64,000 bases of DNA from Alphaproteobacteria bacterium (GCA_017307285.1 JAFKFI010000074.1:38916-102915); one strand, 5' to 3'. Counted from the stretch's first letter, positions 1 through 9,001 are shown. Notes: generated from the letters alone by a model not told the origin. A program made the numbers and translations.

Positions 1-929
1 GGGGCGTGGTCGGAGCCGATCGTATCCACCGTGCCGTCGCGGATCGCCGCCCACGCGGCTTCCCAATGACGCGGGCCGCGGATCGGCGGGTTCATCACCC
101 CGTAGCCGCCCAATCTCTCATAAGCCTCGGGCGCCACCTGGGTGAGGTGGTTCACCAGCACCTCGGCGGTGGCGATGTCACGGAAGTTCTTGAGGTAGTC
201 GAGCTCCTCCGCCGTCGACACGTGCAGGATGTGGGCCGGGCGGCCGGTCTTGGTGGCCAGCGCCATCAGCCGACGCGTGCCTAGGAAGGCCGTCTCCTCG
301 TCGCGCCATTCCATGTGGCTGGCGTAGGGATCGCCCGTCTTGAAGCGTGCCTTGCGGTCCTGCAGGCGGTACTCGTCCTCGCTGTGATAGGCGATCCGGC
401 GGCGGCCGGAGCGCATTACGCGCTCCAGGCTCTCGTCGTCCTCCACCAGGAGATCGCCGGTGGAGCTGCCGGCGAATACTTTGATGGCGCACACTCCGCG
501 CCCGAGTTCGAGTTCGGCGAGGGCGGGAGCGTTGGTCTTGGTCGCGCCGACATAGAGGCCGATGTCGCACCAGGCGTTTTCCTCGGCGTAGCCCTGCTTC
601 CACGCGAGATGCTCGGCGTCGACGATGGCGGGGCTGGTGTTCGGCATGTCGAACACCGCCGCGAGACCGCCCAGCACGGCGGCCTTGGTGCCGGTCGGGA
701 TGCTCTCGATAGCGGGGTCGCCGGGATCGCGAAGATGCACGTGCGGGTCGATGAGGCCGGGCAGCACGTGTAGGGCGGCGGCATCGATGGTCTCGTCGGC
801 GGTCGCATCGCCGGGCGCGCCGAGCGCCGCGATGCGGCCATCGCGCACGCCGACGCTGGTGGCCTCGAGGCCCCAGGGGAGAACACAGGTTCCGTTGCGG
901 ATCAGCAGGTCGAAATGCGGCGCGGGCAT
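1..929 (-). CDS. pyrC: Dihydroorotase, 5' part (runs off the left edge)
   Basis: Amidohydrolase of the dihydroorotase/hydantoinase family, which interconverts carbamoyl-aspartate and dihydroorotate in pyrimidine synthesis. I translated the minus strand directly; about 309 codons are present and the C-terminus lies outside the window. The N-terminus has the usual beta-sandwich followed by the metal-binding DPHVHLRDPG motif (about residue 60). A Lys in AIKVFAGSSTG fits the carboxylated metal-bridging lysine, and IGSDHA lies at the window edge. The start is the ATG at 929, divergent from the PEP-CTERM gene. Allantoinase or another hydantoinase-like enzyme cannot be fully excluded, because the family is promiscuous and the C-terminus is missing. 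Confidence 0.88.
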   Translation of the reverse strand, partial: MPAPHFDLLIRNGTCVLPWGLEATSVGVRDGRIAALGAPGDATADETIDAAALHVLPGLIDPHVHLRDPGDPAIESIPTGTKAAVLGGLAAVFDMPNTSPAIVDAEHLAWKQGYAEENAWCDIGLYVGATKTNAPALAELELGRGVCAIKVFAGSSTGDLLVEDDESLERVMRSGRRRIAYHSEDEYRLQDRKARFKTGDPYASHMEWRDEETAFLGTRRLMALATKTGRPAHILHVSTAEELDYLKNFRDIATAEVLVNHLTQVAPEAYERLGGYGVMNPPIRGPRHWEAAWAAIRDGTVDTIGSDHA

Positions 930-1013
930 CGGATGCTTCCTTGCGCGGAGCGGTCTTGCAAACCTCTGCTGCTAACACCCGGCCGGGGTCCGGGCGAGTC
1001 CCCAGAGGGAGCC

Positions 1014-1029
1014 GTCGGAAAACTTTACA
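1014..1029 (+). promoter_or_regulatory. Putative upstream activator site of PEP-CTERM gene 1
   Basis: The sequence GTCGGAAAACTTTACA lies 52 bp upstream of the -24/-12 element at 1082. A near-identical site (GTCGGAAATATTTACA) lies upstream of the second PEP-CTERM gene at 38351-38366. They match at 14 of 16 positions. Position and sharing suggest a binding site for a sigma-54 enhancer-binding protein; which protein binds is inference. Confidence 0.5.
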
Positions 1030-1081
1030 GGAGGTGAATCGGGTTGCAGCTAGGCCGTTGTAATATTTGCGTTACCGCCGA

Positions 1082-1097
1082 TGGCATCTAAGTTGCA
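1082..1097 (+). promoter_or_regulatory. Sigma-54 type -24/-12 promoter
   Basis: TGGCATCTAAGTTGCA has the invariant GG and GC doublets at the correct spacing (GG-N10-GC) and a TTGCA -12 box. The expected transcription start is near 1108, giving a 5' UTR of about 33 nt before the ATG at 1141. The second PEP-CTERM gene has the same arrangement. Confidence 0.6.
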
Positions 1098-1140
1098 AAA
1101 CCGATCGCAAGCTGCACGAGACACCCAGGAGAGCTTGTCG

Positions 1141-1797
1141 ATGTCGTCGTTGGTTCGCACGTTCCAGGCTGGCGCAACCGCGCTGGCCATCGCAGTCGGA
1201 GGGATTGGCCTGGCGCACGCCGATGCCATTCCCTACCCGAATTCGGGCACCGAGAACCCGGTCGTCTATTCGTTCACCGCCGCGAGCACCGGCGACGTGA
1301 TCGCCTATTTCACGGGGACGGGCGCCTCGTACTCGGAATCGCTCGGCATGTTCGTGAACGGCGTGCTGTCCCCGAACGGGTTCGGCCTCGGCAATCACTC
1401 TTCGAATATCGGGGACAGCTTCAATCTTGGCCATGTCAACGCCGGGGACTCGCTGGTCTTCGCGATCAACGTGTTCAACCCGCAACTGTCGCCGCCCTAT
1501 GTCTATTCGGACCCATCCCTGAACGGGCCGTATGATTTCGGCACCGCGGGCGCGGGAGCGAATCACATCTATTCTGTGCCCTATACCGCGACTAGCCCGC
1601 TCTTCCCGGGCGTTCCGGCGGGCACTTATGTCGCATTCGAGGACCTGCCGGCCGGCGGCAGCGACTTCAACTATTTCGACGAAACCTACGTGTTCACCAA
1701 CGTCTCCAGCCATGTGGCCGTACCGGAGCCGGCCGCGATGGCGGTTCTCGGTGTCGGGCTGCTGGGCCTCGGCATGGTCCGCCGTCGTCGCGCCTGA
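1141..1797 (+). CDS. PEP-CTERM sorting-domain surface protein
   Basis: Secreted protein of 218 aa. It has an N-terminal signal peptide ending near GIGLAHADA, a Ser/Gly/Asn-rich beta-type body, and a C-terminal tripartite tail: VPEPAAM, a hydrophobic helix, then RRRRA. That tail is the PEP-CTERM signal, which exosortase/XrtA recognises and cleaves at the inner membrane. The start is ATG 1141, preceded by an AGGAG ribosome site; an in-frame ATG at 1081 overlaps the promoter and is rejected. The body shows no enzymatic motif; a role in biofilm or exopolysaccharide matrix is inferred from the family. No exosortase is in this window, so sorting must act in trans. The expression signals look sigma-54 dependent. 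Confidence 0.88.
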   Translation: MSSLVRTFQAGATALAIAVGGIGLAHADAIPYPNSGTENPVVYSFTAASTGDVIAYFTGTGASYSESLGMFVNGVLSPNGFGLGNHSSNIGDSFNLGHVNAGDSLVFAINVFNPQLSPPYVYSDPSLNGPYDFGTAGAGANHIYSVPYTATSPLFPGVPAGTYVAFEDLPAGGSDFNYFDETYVFTNVSSHVAVPEPAAMAVLGVGLLGLGMVRRRRA

Positions 1798-1829
1798 ACG
1801 GGACGGCACGACCATCGGATTGTGAGGGC

Positions 1830-1858
1830 GGCGTCCTTGCGGGCGCCGTTTTCATTTT
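1830..1858 (+). terminator. Rho-independent terminator
   Basis: Stem GGCGTCC / GGGCGCC with a TTGC loop (one T-G pair), followed by GTTTTCATTTT, 32 nt after the stop of the PEP-CTERM gene. It runs into the 3' end of the convergent asparagine synthase gene. Confidence 0.7.
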
Positions 1859-3618
1859 GTCGCCAGCACCTCGAAGACGTCGCCTCCGGCCGCGAGTCCG
1901 AGGATGTGGCGGTTGTGCCAGAGGGCGTAGAACAGCAGGCTCCAAGCGGCGAAACCGCCGGGCCAGCCGGTGCCGCAATTACGGAACAGCGCCTCGACCT
2001 TCGCCCGATCGGCGATCTCGGCCACCCCTGGCTGGCCGGCCACGAGCGGGCCGAGCCGGCTGCCCTGGCTTGCGATCCAGGTGCCGACCGGAACGGTGAA
2101 GCCTTGTTTCGGCGCCCAGGGATTGGCCTCGGGCAGATGCTTCTCCAGCCATTTGCGCAGCAGCCACTTGCCGCGTCCCTGTCGCACCTTGAGCACGTCG
2201 GGCAGCGGGAAGCCGGCGGCGGCCACGCCGGGGTCGAGGAACGGCGTGCGGCCTTCGACCGCGTGCGCCATCAGGCAGCGGTCCAGCTTGAGCAGCAAGT
2301 CGTGGGGCAGCCAGTCCGCCACATCGGTTGCTTGCGCGGCGGCGAGCCGCGACCGACCGCCCTCGGCGGCCCGGCCCTCCGAGGCCGCGTATCCGTCGCG
2401 CCAACCCACTGGGGGCGCGCGCAGCACGTCCACTCGATCGAAGCAGCCCCGCGCGCGCATCACCCGGCCGCCCAGCCACCACGGCCGCATCGCACTGCGG
2501 TACCGCCCGTAGCCGCCGAAGATTTCGTCGCCGCCTTCGCCGCAAAGCACCACCTTCACGTCCTGCCGCGCCCGTTGGGCGAGAAACCAGGTCGGGATGA
2601 TGGCGTAGTCCGCCGTCGGGTCGTCCATGCAGGCGACGATCTCGGGCAGGTGGCGCCAGACCATCGCCTCGCTGATCTCGATGGTCTCGTGCCGGGCGCC
2701 GGCGGCGCGGGCAACCACCGCCGCGTGTGCGCGCTCGTCGGCCGCGCCGCCGTCCCAGCCGGCGGTGAAGGCGAGCACGGGCTGGCTGTTCAGCCGCGCC
2801 ATCAATGCGAGGAGGGTGGCGCTGTCGATGCCGCCCGAGAGGAACATGCCGTAGGGCACGTCGCTGCGCTGGTGCAAATCGACGCTCTCCTCGAGCGCGC
2901 GGTCGAGGCGGGCGAGCGCCGCGTCCTCCCCGATGTTCTCCGTCGGGGTGTCGGGCAGGGCCGGGATGCGGTTGCGGCTTAGGATATGGCCGTCGGAGCA
3001 GGTCAGCGTCTCGCCGGGCAGCACGCGGTGGATGCCCTCGAAAATCGTCTCCGTGCCGGTGGTGAACTGCAGTTGCAGCAGTTCCGAGCGAGCGGTGGGA
3101 CGCAAGCGGCGGCCAACCAGGCCGGTCGCCAGGATGGCCTGCGGCTCGGAGGCGAAGGCAAGGCCGCCGGCCACCTGCGCGGTGTAGAGCGGCTTGATGC
3201 CGAACGGGTCGCGCGTGAGGGTGATGGTGCGTCCCACCCGGTCATGCACTGCGATTGCGAACATGCCGCGCAGATGCCGCGCGTATCCGCCGGGGCCGTC
3301 GCGCAGCCACAGATGCAGCGGCGGCTCGCAGTCGCTGTTGGTGGTGAAGTTCACGCCGGGCAAGCCCGCGCGCAGTTCGCGGTAGTTGTAGACCTCGCCG
3401 TTGGCGACCAGCGCGGCCTGGCCGGCGAACAGCGGCTGGTCGCCGGTCTCCAGGTCGATGATGGCGAGGCGGTTGTGCAGCAGCGCGATGCGGCCGACCA
3501 CCGTGTGGCCGGAGCCGTCGGGGCCGCGATGTGCCAGGCTGCCGATCATGGTAGCGAGCGTGGCCGGGTCGGGCGGCGGCGCCCCCGGAGCGAGGATCAG
3601 ACCGGCAATGCCGCACAT
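1852..3618 (-). CDS. asnB: Asparagine synthase (glutamine-hydrolysing)
   Basis: Class II glutamine amidotransferase fused to an ATP-dependent asparagine synthetase, 588 aa. The N-terminal MCGIAG exposes the catalytic Cys2. The glutaminase domain contains RLAIIDL and NGEVYNYREL. The synthetase domain has the pyrophosphate-binding SGGIDSA loop near residue 260. It overlaps the upstream glycosyltransferase by one base (TGATG), so the two are translationally coupled, and a GGAGAAA site precedes the start. Coupling to a GT4 enzyme and closeness to a PEP-CTERM gene suggest amidation or amino-sugar work in an envelope polysaccharide rather than bulk asparagine supply, but a housekeeping AsnB is equally possible. 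Confidence 0.88.
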   Translation of the reverse strand: MCGIAGLILAPGAPPPDPATLATMIGSLAHRGPDGSGHTVVGRIALLHNRLAIIDLETGDQPLFAGQAALVANGEVYNYRELRAGLPGVNFTTNSDCEPPLHLWLRDGPGGYARHLRGMFAIAVHDRVGRTITLTRDPFGIKPLYTAQVAGGLAFASEPQAILATGLVGRRLRPTARSELLQLQFTTGTETIFEGIHRVLPGETLTCSDGHILSRNRIPALPDTPTENIGEDAALARLDRALEESVDLHQRSDVPYGMFLSGGIDSATLLALMARLNSQPVLAFTAGWDGGAADERAHAAVVARAAGARHETIEISEAMVWRHLPEIVACMDDPTADYAIIPTWFLAQRARQDVKVVLCGEGGDEIFGGYGRYRSAMRPWWLGGRVMRARGCFDRVDVLRAPPVGWRDGYAASEGRAAEGGRSRLAAAQATDVADWLPHDLLLKLDRCLMAHAVEGRTPFLDPGVAAAGFPLPDVLKVRQGRGKWLLRKWLEKHLPEANPWAPKQGFTVPVGTWIASQGSRLGPLVAGQPGVAEIADRAKVEALFRNCGTGWPGGFAAWSLLFYALWHNRHILGLAAGGDVFEVLATK

Positions 3619-4643
3619 CAGGCTTTCTCCACGGCGCCCAGGAACTCCCGCCAGCGCGCCACCACGGGGGCTTCGGCAAACTCGGTCTCGAAGCGCCGCC
3701 GTCCCGTGCGGGTCAGCGACGCGGCGCGCGCCGGATCATCCAGCACGTGGGCCAGCGCATCGGCCAGCGCGCCGGGGTCCCCGGGCGGCACCAGTACGCC
3801 GTCGTCGGACGTGATCAACTCGCGCGGCCCCTCCGACGCGGCGGCCACCACCGGCCGGCCGGCCGACCATGCTTCTATTACCACGTTGCCTAATGGTTCG
3901 TGACGGGATGGGCAGACCAGCGCGTCGGCGGCGGCGAGCAACGCCCCCGTGTCCTCCCGCCACCCGATCAGGTGCAGCCGGTCGGACACGCCCTCGCGTC
4001 GCGCGGCATCCAGCAAGTCGGCTCGCTCCGGCCCCTCCCCGGCGATCACGGCATGGGTACCTGGCAGGCGGGGGAGGGCGCTGATCAGCATGTCGAAGGC
4101 CTTGTTGCGATGCAGCCGGCCGAGCGCCAGCACGAGTTTGCAGTCCGGCGGGACGCCCAGCGACTGACGGGAGACCGGCGTGGCGCCCCCCAGGTCGTCG
4201 ACGAAGTTCGGGACATAGTGCACGCGCCGGTCGGCCCAGCCCTGCCCAGCGATCCAGCGAACGATGCCGCGTGTGTTGCCCACCAAATGATCGCAGCGCC
4301 GGTAATAGTCGAGGTCGTAGTAGCCGCCGAGCCGCCCCGCCAACACCCAGTCGCCGGGTGGTGTGAAGCTCGCGGCGCGGTTCATCCAGGCGACCACCAC
4401 GCGCGGGCCGAAGCGGCGCAGCAGGGTACGCAGTCGCGGCCCGGTCAGCAGGTCCGCCGGGCCGCCGAATCCGAGCTGTCGGGGGGCGAGGCCCGCCCTG
4501 GCGAGACGCGCCGCGCGGGGCTCGTTGCGGCGAATCACCGGCAAGACGCTGTCGCCGGCGCGATGCAGGGCGGTCGTGAGCCGCTCGAAGAACAGCTCCG
4601 CCCCGCCGGTCGGCGCACCGGCCATGACCTGCGCGACTTTCAT
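3618..4643 (-). CDS. Glycosyltransferase family 4
   Basis: GT-B fold glycosyltransferase, 341 aa. It begins with MKVAQVMAGAPTGGAELFFE, the acceptor-side Rossmann domain with the GGAE loop. The C-terminal nucleotide-sugar domain includes LALGRLHRNKAFDMLISAL and the E-x7-E region PSRHEPLGNVVIEAWSAGRP. It probably transfers a sugar from a nucleotide donor onto a lipid-linked or polysaccharide acceptor at the cytoplasmic membrane face. It is first in a two-gene unit with asnB. Donor and acceptor cannot be read from the sequence. It is divergent from ygfZ, with 98 bp between them for both promoters. Confidence 0.85.
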   Translation of the reverse strand: MKVAQVMAGAPTGGAELFFERLTTALHRAGDSVLPVIRRNEPRAARLARAGLAPRQLGFGGPADLLTGPRLRTLLRRFGPRVVVAWMNRAASFTPPGDWVLAGRLGGYYDLDYYRRCDHLVGNTRGIVRWIAGQGWADRRVHYVPNFVDDLGGATPVSRQSLGVPPDCKLVLALGRLHRNKAFDMLISALPRLPGTHAVIAGEGPERADLLDAARREGVSDRLHLIGWREDTGALLAAADALVCPSRHEPLGNVVIEAWSAGRPVVAAASEGPRELITSDDGVLVPPGDPGALADALAHVLDDPARAASLTRTGRRRFETEFAEAPVVARWREFLGAVEKA

Positions 4644-4741
4644 CGTCCGCTGCTCGCGAAGGTCGGGGAAACAGACGGTCGGATCATCGCGCGCTCTCTA
4701 CACGTCTTGCCGCATCCCGTGCGAGAGCCCAACTCGAACAC

Positions 4742-5566
4742 ATGACGCAAATGGCCGTGCTGCCCGAGCGGGGCGTGGTGGAGATCGGCGGGGAGGACCG
4801 GGTGTCCTTCCTGCAAGGACTCGTCTCGAACGACGTGGCGGAGGCCGCGCCTGGCCGCGCCGTGTGGGCGGCGCTGCTGACGCCGCAAGGCAAATGGCTC
4901 GCGGATTTCTTCATCCTGTCCGAGGGCGAGCGCCTGCTGCTCGACTGCGAGCGCGCCCAGGCCGCGATGCTCGCGCAGCGCCTCGGGCGCTTCCGCCTGC
5001 GCGCAAAGGTGCAGGTGCGGGACGCCTCGGCCGAGTTCTCTGTTCACGCGGCATGGAATGGTGCGCCCGATATGGGTGCCGGGATCGCGGCGCCCGATCC
5101 GCGATTGCCGGAGGCCGGCTGGCGGATTCTCGCCCGCGAGAAGCTGCCCGCCAACGCGACTCTGGCTGATTGGGACCGGCATCGGCTGGCGCTCGGGCTG
5201 CCGGACGGGTCGCGCGATCTGGAGGCGGAGAAGTCCACGTTGCTGGAGGGCGGCTTCGATGAGCTGAACGGCGTGTCCTGGACCAAGGGCTGCTATATGG
5301 GCCAGGAGCTCACCGCCCGCACCAAATATCGCGGGCTGCTGAAGCGGCGGCTGGTCCCGGTGGAGGTGGACGGGATGCTGCCCGAGCCAGGCGCCACGAT
5401 TACGAAGGGCAGCGCCGAGGTGGGCGTGATGCGCTCGGGGCGAGATCGGCGAGGGCTCGCGTTGTTGCGGCTGGATGCGCTCGACGACACGCTGACCTGT
5501 GCCGGGGCAACCTTGTCCCCGCGCGTGCCGCGCTGGTTCGCGCGCGAGACCGTCCCGGCATCCTGA
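4742..5566 (+). CDS. ygfZ: Folate-binding protein YgfZ
   Basis: Aminomethyltransferase-fold protein, 274 aa, of the YgfZ/IBA57 family. In E. coli it binds tetrahydrofolate and supports Fe-S cluster enzymes such as the tRNA methylthiotransferase MiaB. The family signature K-G-C-Y-x-G-Q-E is present as KGCYMGQELTARTKY near residue 181. The N-terminus RVSFLQGLVSNDV and the ALLTPQGKWLADFFI segment match the GcvT-like fold. The start is ATG 4742, with an in-frame ATG at 4751 as alternative. The gene stands alone, converging on the Ni/Co transporter with an 11-bp gap. Confidence 0.92.
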   Translation: MTQMAVLPERGVVEIGGEDRVSFLQGLVSNDVAEAAPGRAVWAALLTPQGKWLADFFILSEGERLLLDCERAQAAMLAQRLGRFRLRAKVQVRDASAEFSVHAAWNGAPDMGAGIAAPDPRLPEAGWRILAREKLPANATLADWDRHRLALGLPDGSRDLEAEKSTLLEGGFDELNGVSWTKGCYMGQELTARTKYRGLLKRRLVPVEVDGMLPEPGATITKGSAEVGVMRSGRDRRGLALLRLDALDDTLTCAGATLSPRVPRWFARETVPAS

Positions 5567-5577
5567 CGCAACCGCCG

Positions 5578-6588
5578 TCAGGAGCGATCCGCGACCAGTC
5601 TGTCGTAGCCCTTCCAGCGGTAGATCAGCGCCGAGGCCGCCCAGCACAGCGCGAAGATGCCGATGACCACGAAGCCGAAATCGGCGAGGTCGTCGTTGAG
5701 CCCCGAGACCACGTCCCAGATCCCTCCGGCGAGGCCCAGCTTTTCCGCGATCAGTCCCAGCGCCTCAATGCCGCCGATCAGCAGCGCCACGACCACCGAG
5801 GCGGCGGTGATGGTGAGGTTGTACCAGAGTTTGCGGATCGGGTTGACGGCCGCCCAGCCATAGGCGCCGACCATCAGCACGCTGTCGGCGGTGTCCACCA
5901 GCGCCATGCCGGAGGCGAACAGGGCGGGAAAGATGAGGGTAAGCCAGGGCGACATGCCTTGCGCCGCCTGTGTGGCGGAGATGCCGAGCAGTCCGACCTC
6001 GGTCGCGGTGTCGAAGCCGAGGCCGAACAGGAACCCGAGCGGATACATCTGCCAGCTCGCCCGCACCCCGCGCAGCACGGGACGGAGCAGCCGGGCGAGC
6101 AGTCCGCCGGTGGCAAACGAATCTTCCTCGGCCAGCGAGATACCGAGATGCGCCCGCCGGAATTGGCGCCACACGTCGCGCAGAATGCCGAGATTGACCA
6201 AGGCGATGGCGACCAGGAACCCGGCCGAGACCGAGGTGCCGATCGCCCCGCCGATCACTCGCACCCCCTCCACGCTGCCCTGCATGGCTGATGCGGCGGC
6301 GGCCACCGCGACGCAGGCCAGCATCACCACGGTCGAGTGGCCCAGCGAGAACCACAATCCGACGGTGGTGGGCCGCCGGCCATCATGCATCAGCTTGCGG
6401 ACGACGTTGTCGATGGCCGCGATATGATCGGCATCCACTGCGTGCCGCAAGCCGAACACCCAGGCGAGCAGCGCTGTCCCGAGCAGGGTGGGCCGGCCGG
6501 CAAAGCTCGCCCAAGCCCATATCCACGCGATGGCATTGACCGCCACCAGTCCAACGATGAGCGTGACGGCCATATGCTTGGACTGCAT
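5578..6588 (-). CDS. Nickel/cobalt transporter, NiCoT family
   Basis: High-affinity Ni2+/Co2+ permease with about eight membrane helices, 336 aa. The NiCoT signature H-x4-D-H is in RHAVDADHIAAIDN, followed by LGHSTVV and LGFDTATEVGLLG, all diagnostic of HoxN/NixA/NhlF proteins. I prefer ATG 6588 (MQSKHMAV), which has GGTGGA upstream, over a GTG eight codons earlier. Ni/Co selectivity cannot be told from sequence. The gene is divergent from the LysR regulator; no urease, hydrogenase or cobalamin gene is nearby, and I see no B12 box in the 190-bp intergenic region. Confidence 0.9.
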   Translation of the reverse strand: MQSKHMAVTLIVGLVAVNAIAWIWAWASFAGRPTLLGTALLAWVFGLRHAVDADHIAAIDNVVRKLMHDGRRPTTVGLWFSLGHSTVVMLACVAVAAAASAMQGSVEGVRVIGGAIGTSVSAGFLVAIALVNLGILRDVWRQFRRAHLGISLAEEDSFATGGLLARLLRPVLRGVRASWQMYPLGFLFGLGFDTATEVGLLGISATQAAQGMSPWLTLIFPALFASGMALVDTADSVLMVGAYGWAAVNPIRKLWYNLTITAASVVVALLIGGIEALGLIAEKLGLAGGIWDVVSGLNDDLADFGFVVIGIFALCWAASALIYRWKGYDRLVADRS

Positions 6589-6779
6589 GCATCTTTCCAC
6601 CTTGCCGGTCACAGCCTAGCTCGCGCTGCTGGCCGCGCGAAGGGACGCGCTCGGCTCGTTTCGGATACACGGCGCGGGAAAACCGCCCGGCGCCAACTAT
6701 TGGTCTGGATGCGTGCTCTGATTCCGTCTAAAGAACGATAGGCGTGTGGAACGGAACGGGCTACGGGGCGGGAGGCTCG

Positions 6780-7661
6780 ATGGATCGGCTCACGAGCATG
6801 GCCGTCTTCGCGAAAGTGGTGGAGGCGAACAGCTTCTCGGCGGCTGCCCGGACGCTCGGCATTTCGCAGGCCACGGCGAGCAAGCACGTGCAGATGCTCG
6901 AGGCCTGGCTCGGTGTGCGGCTGCTCAACCGGACGACGCGCCGGATCGGGATGACCGCCATCGGCGAGAGTTTCCATGCCCAGTGCACCCGCATTCTCGA
7001 CGACATCGACGAGGCGCGGAACGCTAGCAAGAACCAGACGAACCTGCGCGGGCCGCTGCGCATCGCGGCACCCGTATGCTTCGGCAGCACGAAGCTCGGC
7101 CCGATCCTACGCGGCTTCGCGCAGATGCACGCAGCGATCACGCTGGAGGTGTTTCTGAGTGATCGGGCCGTGGATCCGCTGGAAGAGGGGTTCGATGTGG
7201 CGATCCAACTCGGTACCGATCAGGGACCGGGTCTTGCCGTGCGCCGGCTGGCGGCCTTGCCCTCCGTGCTTTGCGCGGCACCCGCCTATCTTGCCGGGCG
7301 GCACGCGCCCGCCGCGCCCGAGGCCCTCGAGCATCATGTCTGCTTGCTGGATCGCCAGCTATTCCCCAGGGGCTGGCGGTTCGTCGGTTCCAGCGGCGAT
7401 TCGGCGCCGCCGCTATCCTACCAGGTTGCCGCCAATAACGCGCTGCTCCTGCGCGAGGCGGCGGCCGATGGCGCCGGGGTGCTGCTCGCCCCGGAATTCT
7501 GCGTGCAAGCCTATTTGGCGGAGGGGCGCCTGGTGCGCCTGTTGCCCGATTGGAGTGCGCCGCCGCTGGAACTGAGCGCCGCTTTCCCGGCGGCCCGACA
7601 GCTCTCGGCCAAGACTCGCGAGATCGTCGCCTATCTCGCGGATCACGCCGCAACCGCCTAG
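6780..7661 (+). CDS. LysR-family transcriptional regulator
   Basis: LTTR of 293 aa. The N-terminal winged helix-turn-helix is MAVFAKVVEANSFSAAARTL followed by GISQATASKHVQMLEAWLGV. Then come a linker helix and a periplasmic-binding-like effector domain (RGPLRIAAPVCFGSTKLGP). The start is ATG 6780, preceded by GGGAGG. The sequence resembles the CrgA/AaeR-like subgroup, which often controls efflux or aromatic-acid genes. The convergent MFS transporter shares the stop tetranucleotide CTAG, and the divergent Ni/Co transporter lies on the other side. Either could be a target; the ligand is unknown. Confidence 0.9.
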   Translation: MDRLTSMAVFAKVVEANSFSAAARTLGISQATASKHVQMLEAWLGVRLLNRTTRRIGMTAIGESFHAQCTRILDDIDEARNASKNQTNLRGPLRIAAPVCFGSTKLGPILRGFAQMHAAITLEVFLSDRAVDPLEEGFDVAIQLGTDQGPGLAVRRLAALPSVLCAAPAYLAGRHAPAAPEALEHHVCLLDRQLFPRGWRFVGSSGDSAPPLSYQVAANNALLLREAAADGAGVLLAPEFCVQAYLAEGRLVRLLPDWSAPPLELSAAFPAARQLSAKTREIVAYLADHAATA

Positions 7662-9001
7662 GCGCGACGCTCGGCCGAGCCCGGGGCGAAACTTGACTGA
7701 CCCTCGGGCGCGCGTTCCAGCGCGCTTTGGTGTCGCAGCAGCAGGACGACGACCATCGCCAGCAGCGCGAAGGCGGCGATCACCAGGAGGCCTGCGGCGA
7801 AATTGCCGGTCGCCTCGCGCAGCCAGCCCATGACGAACGGGCCGAAGAACCCCGCCAGATTGCCGATCGAGTTGATCACGGCGATCCCCGTCGCCGCGGC
7901 GGCGCCGCTCAGGAAGGCGGTCGGGAAGGTCCAGAACACCGGGAGCACCGCGAAGACGCCGAACGCGCCCACCGTGAGCGCGATCATTTTGAGCAGCGGA
8001 TCGTCGAGCAGGGCGGAGGCGCCGATGCCCAGCGCCGCGATCGCCAGCGCGACGGCGGCGTGCCCCTTGCGCTCCATGTGCCGGTCGGAGCGCCGGCCGT
8101 ACCAGATCATGCCGATCGTGCCGACGATGTAGGGCACGGCGGAGATCAGGCCGTTCTGCCAGTTCGTCACCCCGAACGTCTTGACGATCTGCGGCAGCCA
8201 GTACGCGGTGCCGTAATTCGCCGCGACGGCGCCGAAATAGACCACCGACAGAGCGAGCACGCGCGGCTCGATCAGCGCCTGCCCGATGCTGATGTGCTGT
8301 GCCGCTTCGCGTGCCTGCTGCTCCCCGTCTAGCCGGGTCTGCAGCCACTGGCGCTCGCCGGGCTCCAGCCATGCGGCGTCGGCGGGCCGGTCGGTGAGAT
8401 AGAAGAAAACCACGAACGCCAGGATGATCGCCGGCACCGCCTCGATGATGAACAGCCACTGCCAGCCGGCAAGGCCCAGGCCGCCGTGGAGATAAAGGAG
8501 CCATCCGGAAATCGGCGCCCCGATCACCGAGGAGAGGGGGATCGCCGCCATGAAATAGCCGACGATGCGAGCGCGGTAGACGGCGGGGAACCAGAGCGTC
8601 AGGTAGAAGATGATGCCAGGGAAGAACCCCGCCTCGGCGGCGCCGAGCAGGACGCGAACGAGGTAGAACGAATTCTCGTCGCCGAGGCCGGTTACGCGCC
8701 CGATCCACGGGATGAAGGCCATCGCGCCGGACAGGATGCCCCAGGAGAGCATGATCCGCGCGATCCACTTGCGCGCTCCGAACCGCTCCAGCGCGAGATT
8801 GGACGGCACCTCGAAGACGAAATAGCTGAAGAAGAAGATGCCGGCGCCGAAGCCGTAGGCGACCGAGGAGAGGCCGAGATCCTTGTTCATCTCGAGCGAG
8901 GCGAAGCCGACATTCACCCGGTCGAGATACGCCACGAAGTAGCAAACCATGAGGAACGGCACGATCCGGCGCGTGACCTTTGCAATCGTTACCTGTTCCA
9001 C
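7658..9001 (-). CDS. MFS transporter, anion:cation symporter (tartrate/phthalate-like)
   Basis: Twelve-helix major facilitator of 447 aa. The N-terminus has VPFLMVCYFVAYLDRVNVGF, typical of the ACS family (TtuB, ExuT, phthalate and 4-hydroxyphenylacetate permeases), which takes up organic anions with protons. The start is GTG 9001 preceded by GGGAGAAG. A longer reading to 9322 has a charged non-membrane N-terminus and would run across the lipoprotein gene on the other strand, so it is rejected. Its stop overlaps that of the LysR gene. The substrate is unknown; a carboxylate or sugar acid is the family expectation. Confidence 0.87.
   Translation of the reverse strand: MEQVTIAKVTRRIVPFLMVCYFVAYLDRVNVGFASLEMNKDLGLSSVAYGFGAGIFFFSYFVFEVPSNLALERFGARKWIARIMLSWGILSGAMAFIPWIGRVTGLGDENSFYLVRVLLGAAEAGFFPGIIFYLTLWFPAVYRARIVGYFMAAIPLSSVIGAPISGWLLYLHGGLGLAGWQWLFIIEAVPAIILAFVVFFYLTDRPADAAWLEPGERQWLQTRLDGEQQAREAAQHISIGQALIEPRVLALSVVYFGAVAANYGTAYWLPQIVKTFGVTNWQNGLISAVPYIVGTIGMIWYGRRSDRHMERKGHAAVALAIAALGIGASALLDDPLLKMIALTVGAFGVFAVLPVFWTFPTAFLSGAAAATGIAVINSIGNLAGFFGPFVMGWLREATGNFAAGLLVIAAFALLAMVVVLLLRHQSALERAPEGQSSFAPGSAERRA

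Noticed and set aside
6589..6779. Possible cobalamin or Ni/Co riboswitch upstream of the NiCoT gene
   Set aside because: I found no B12 box or paired conserved hairpins, and the region is short and divergent with a LysR gene.
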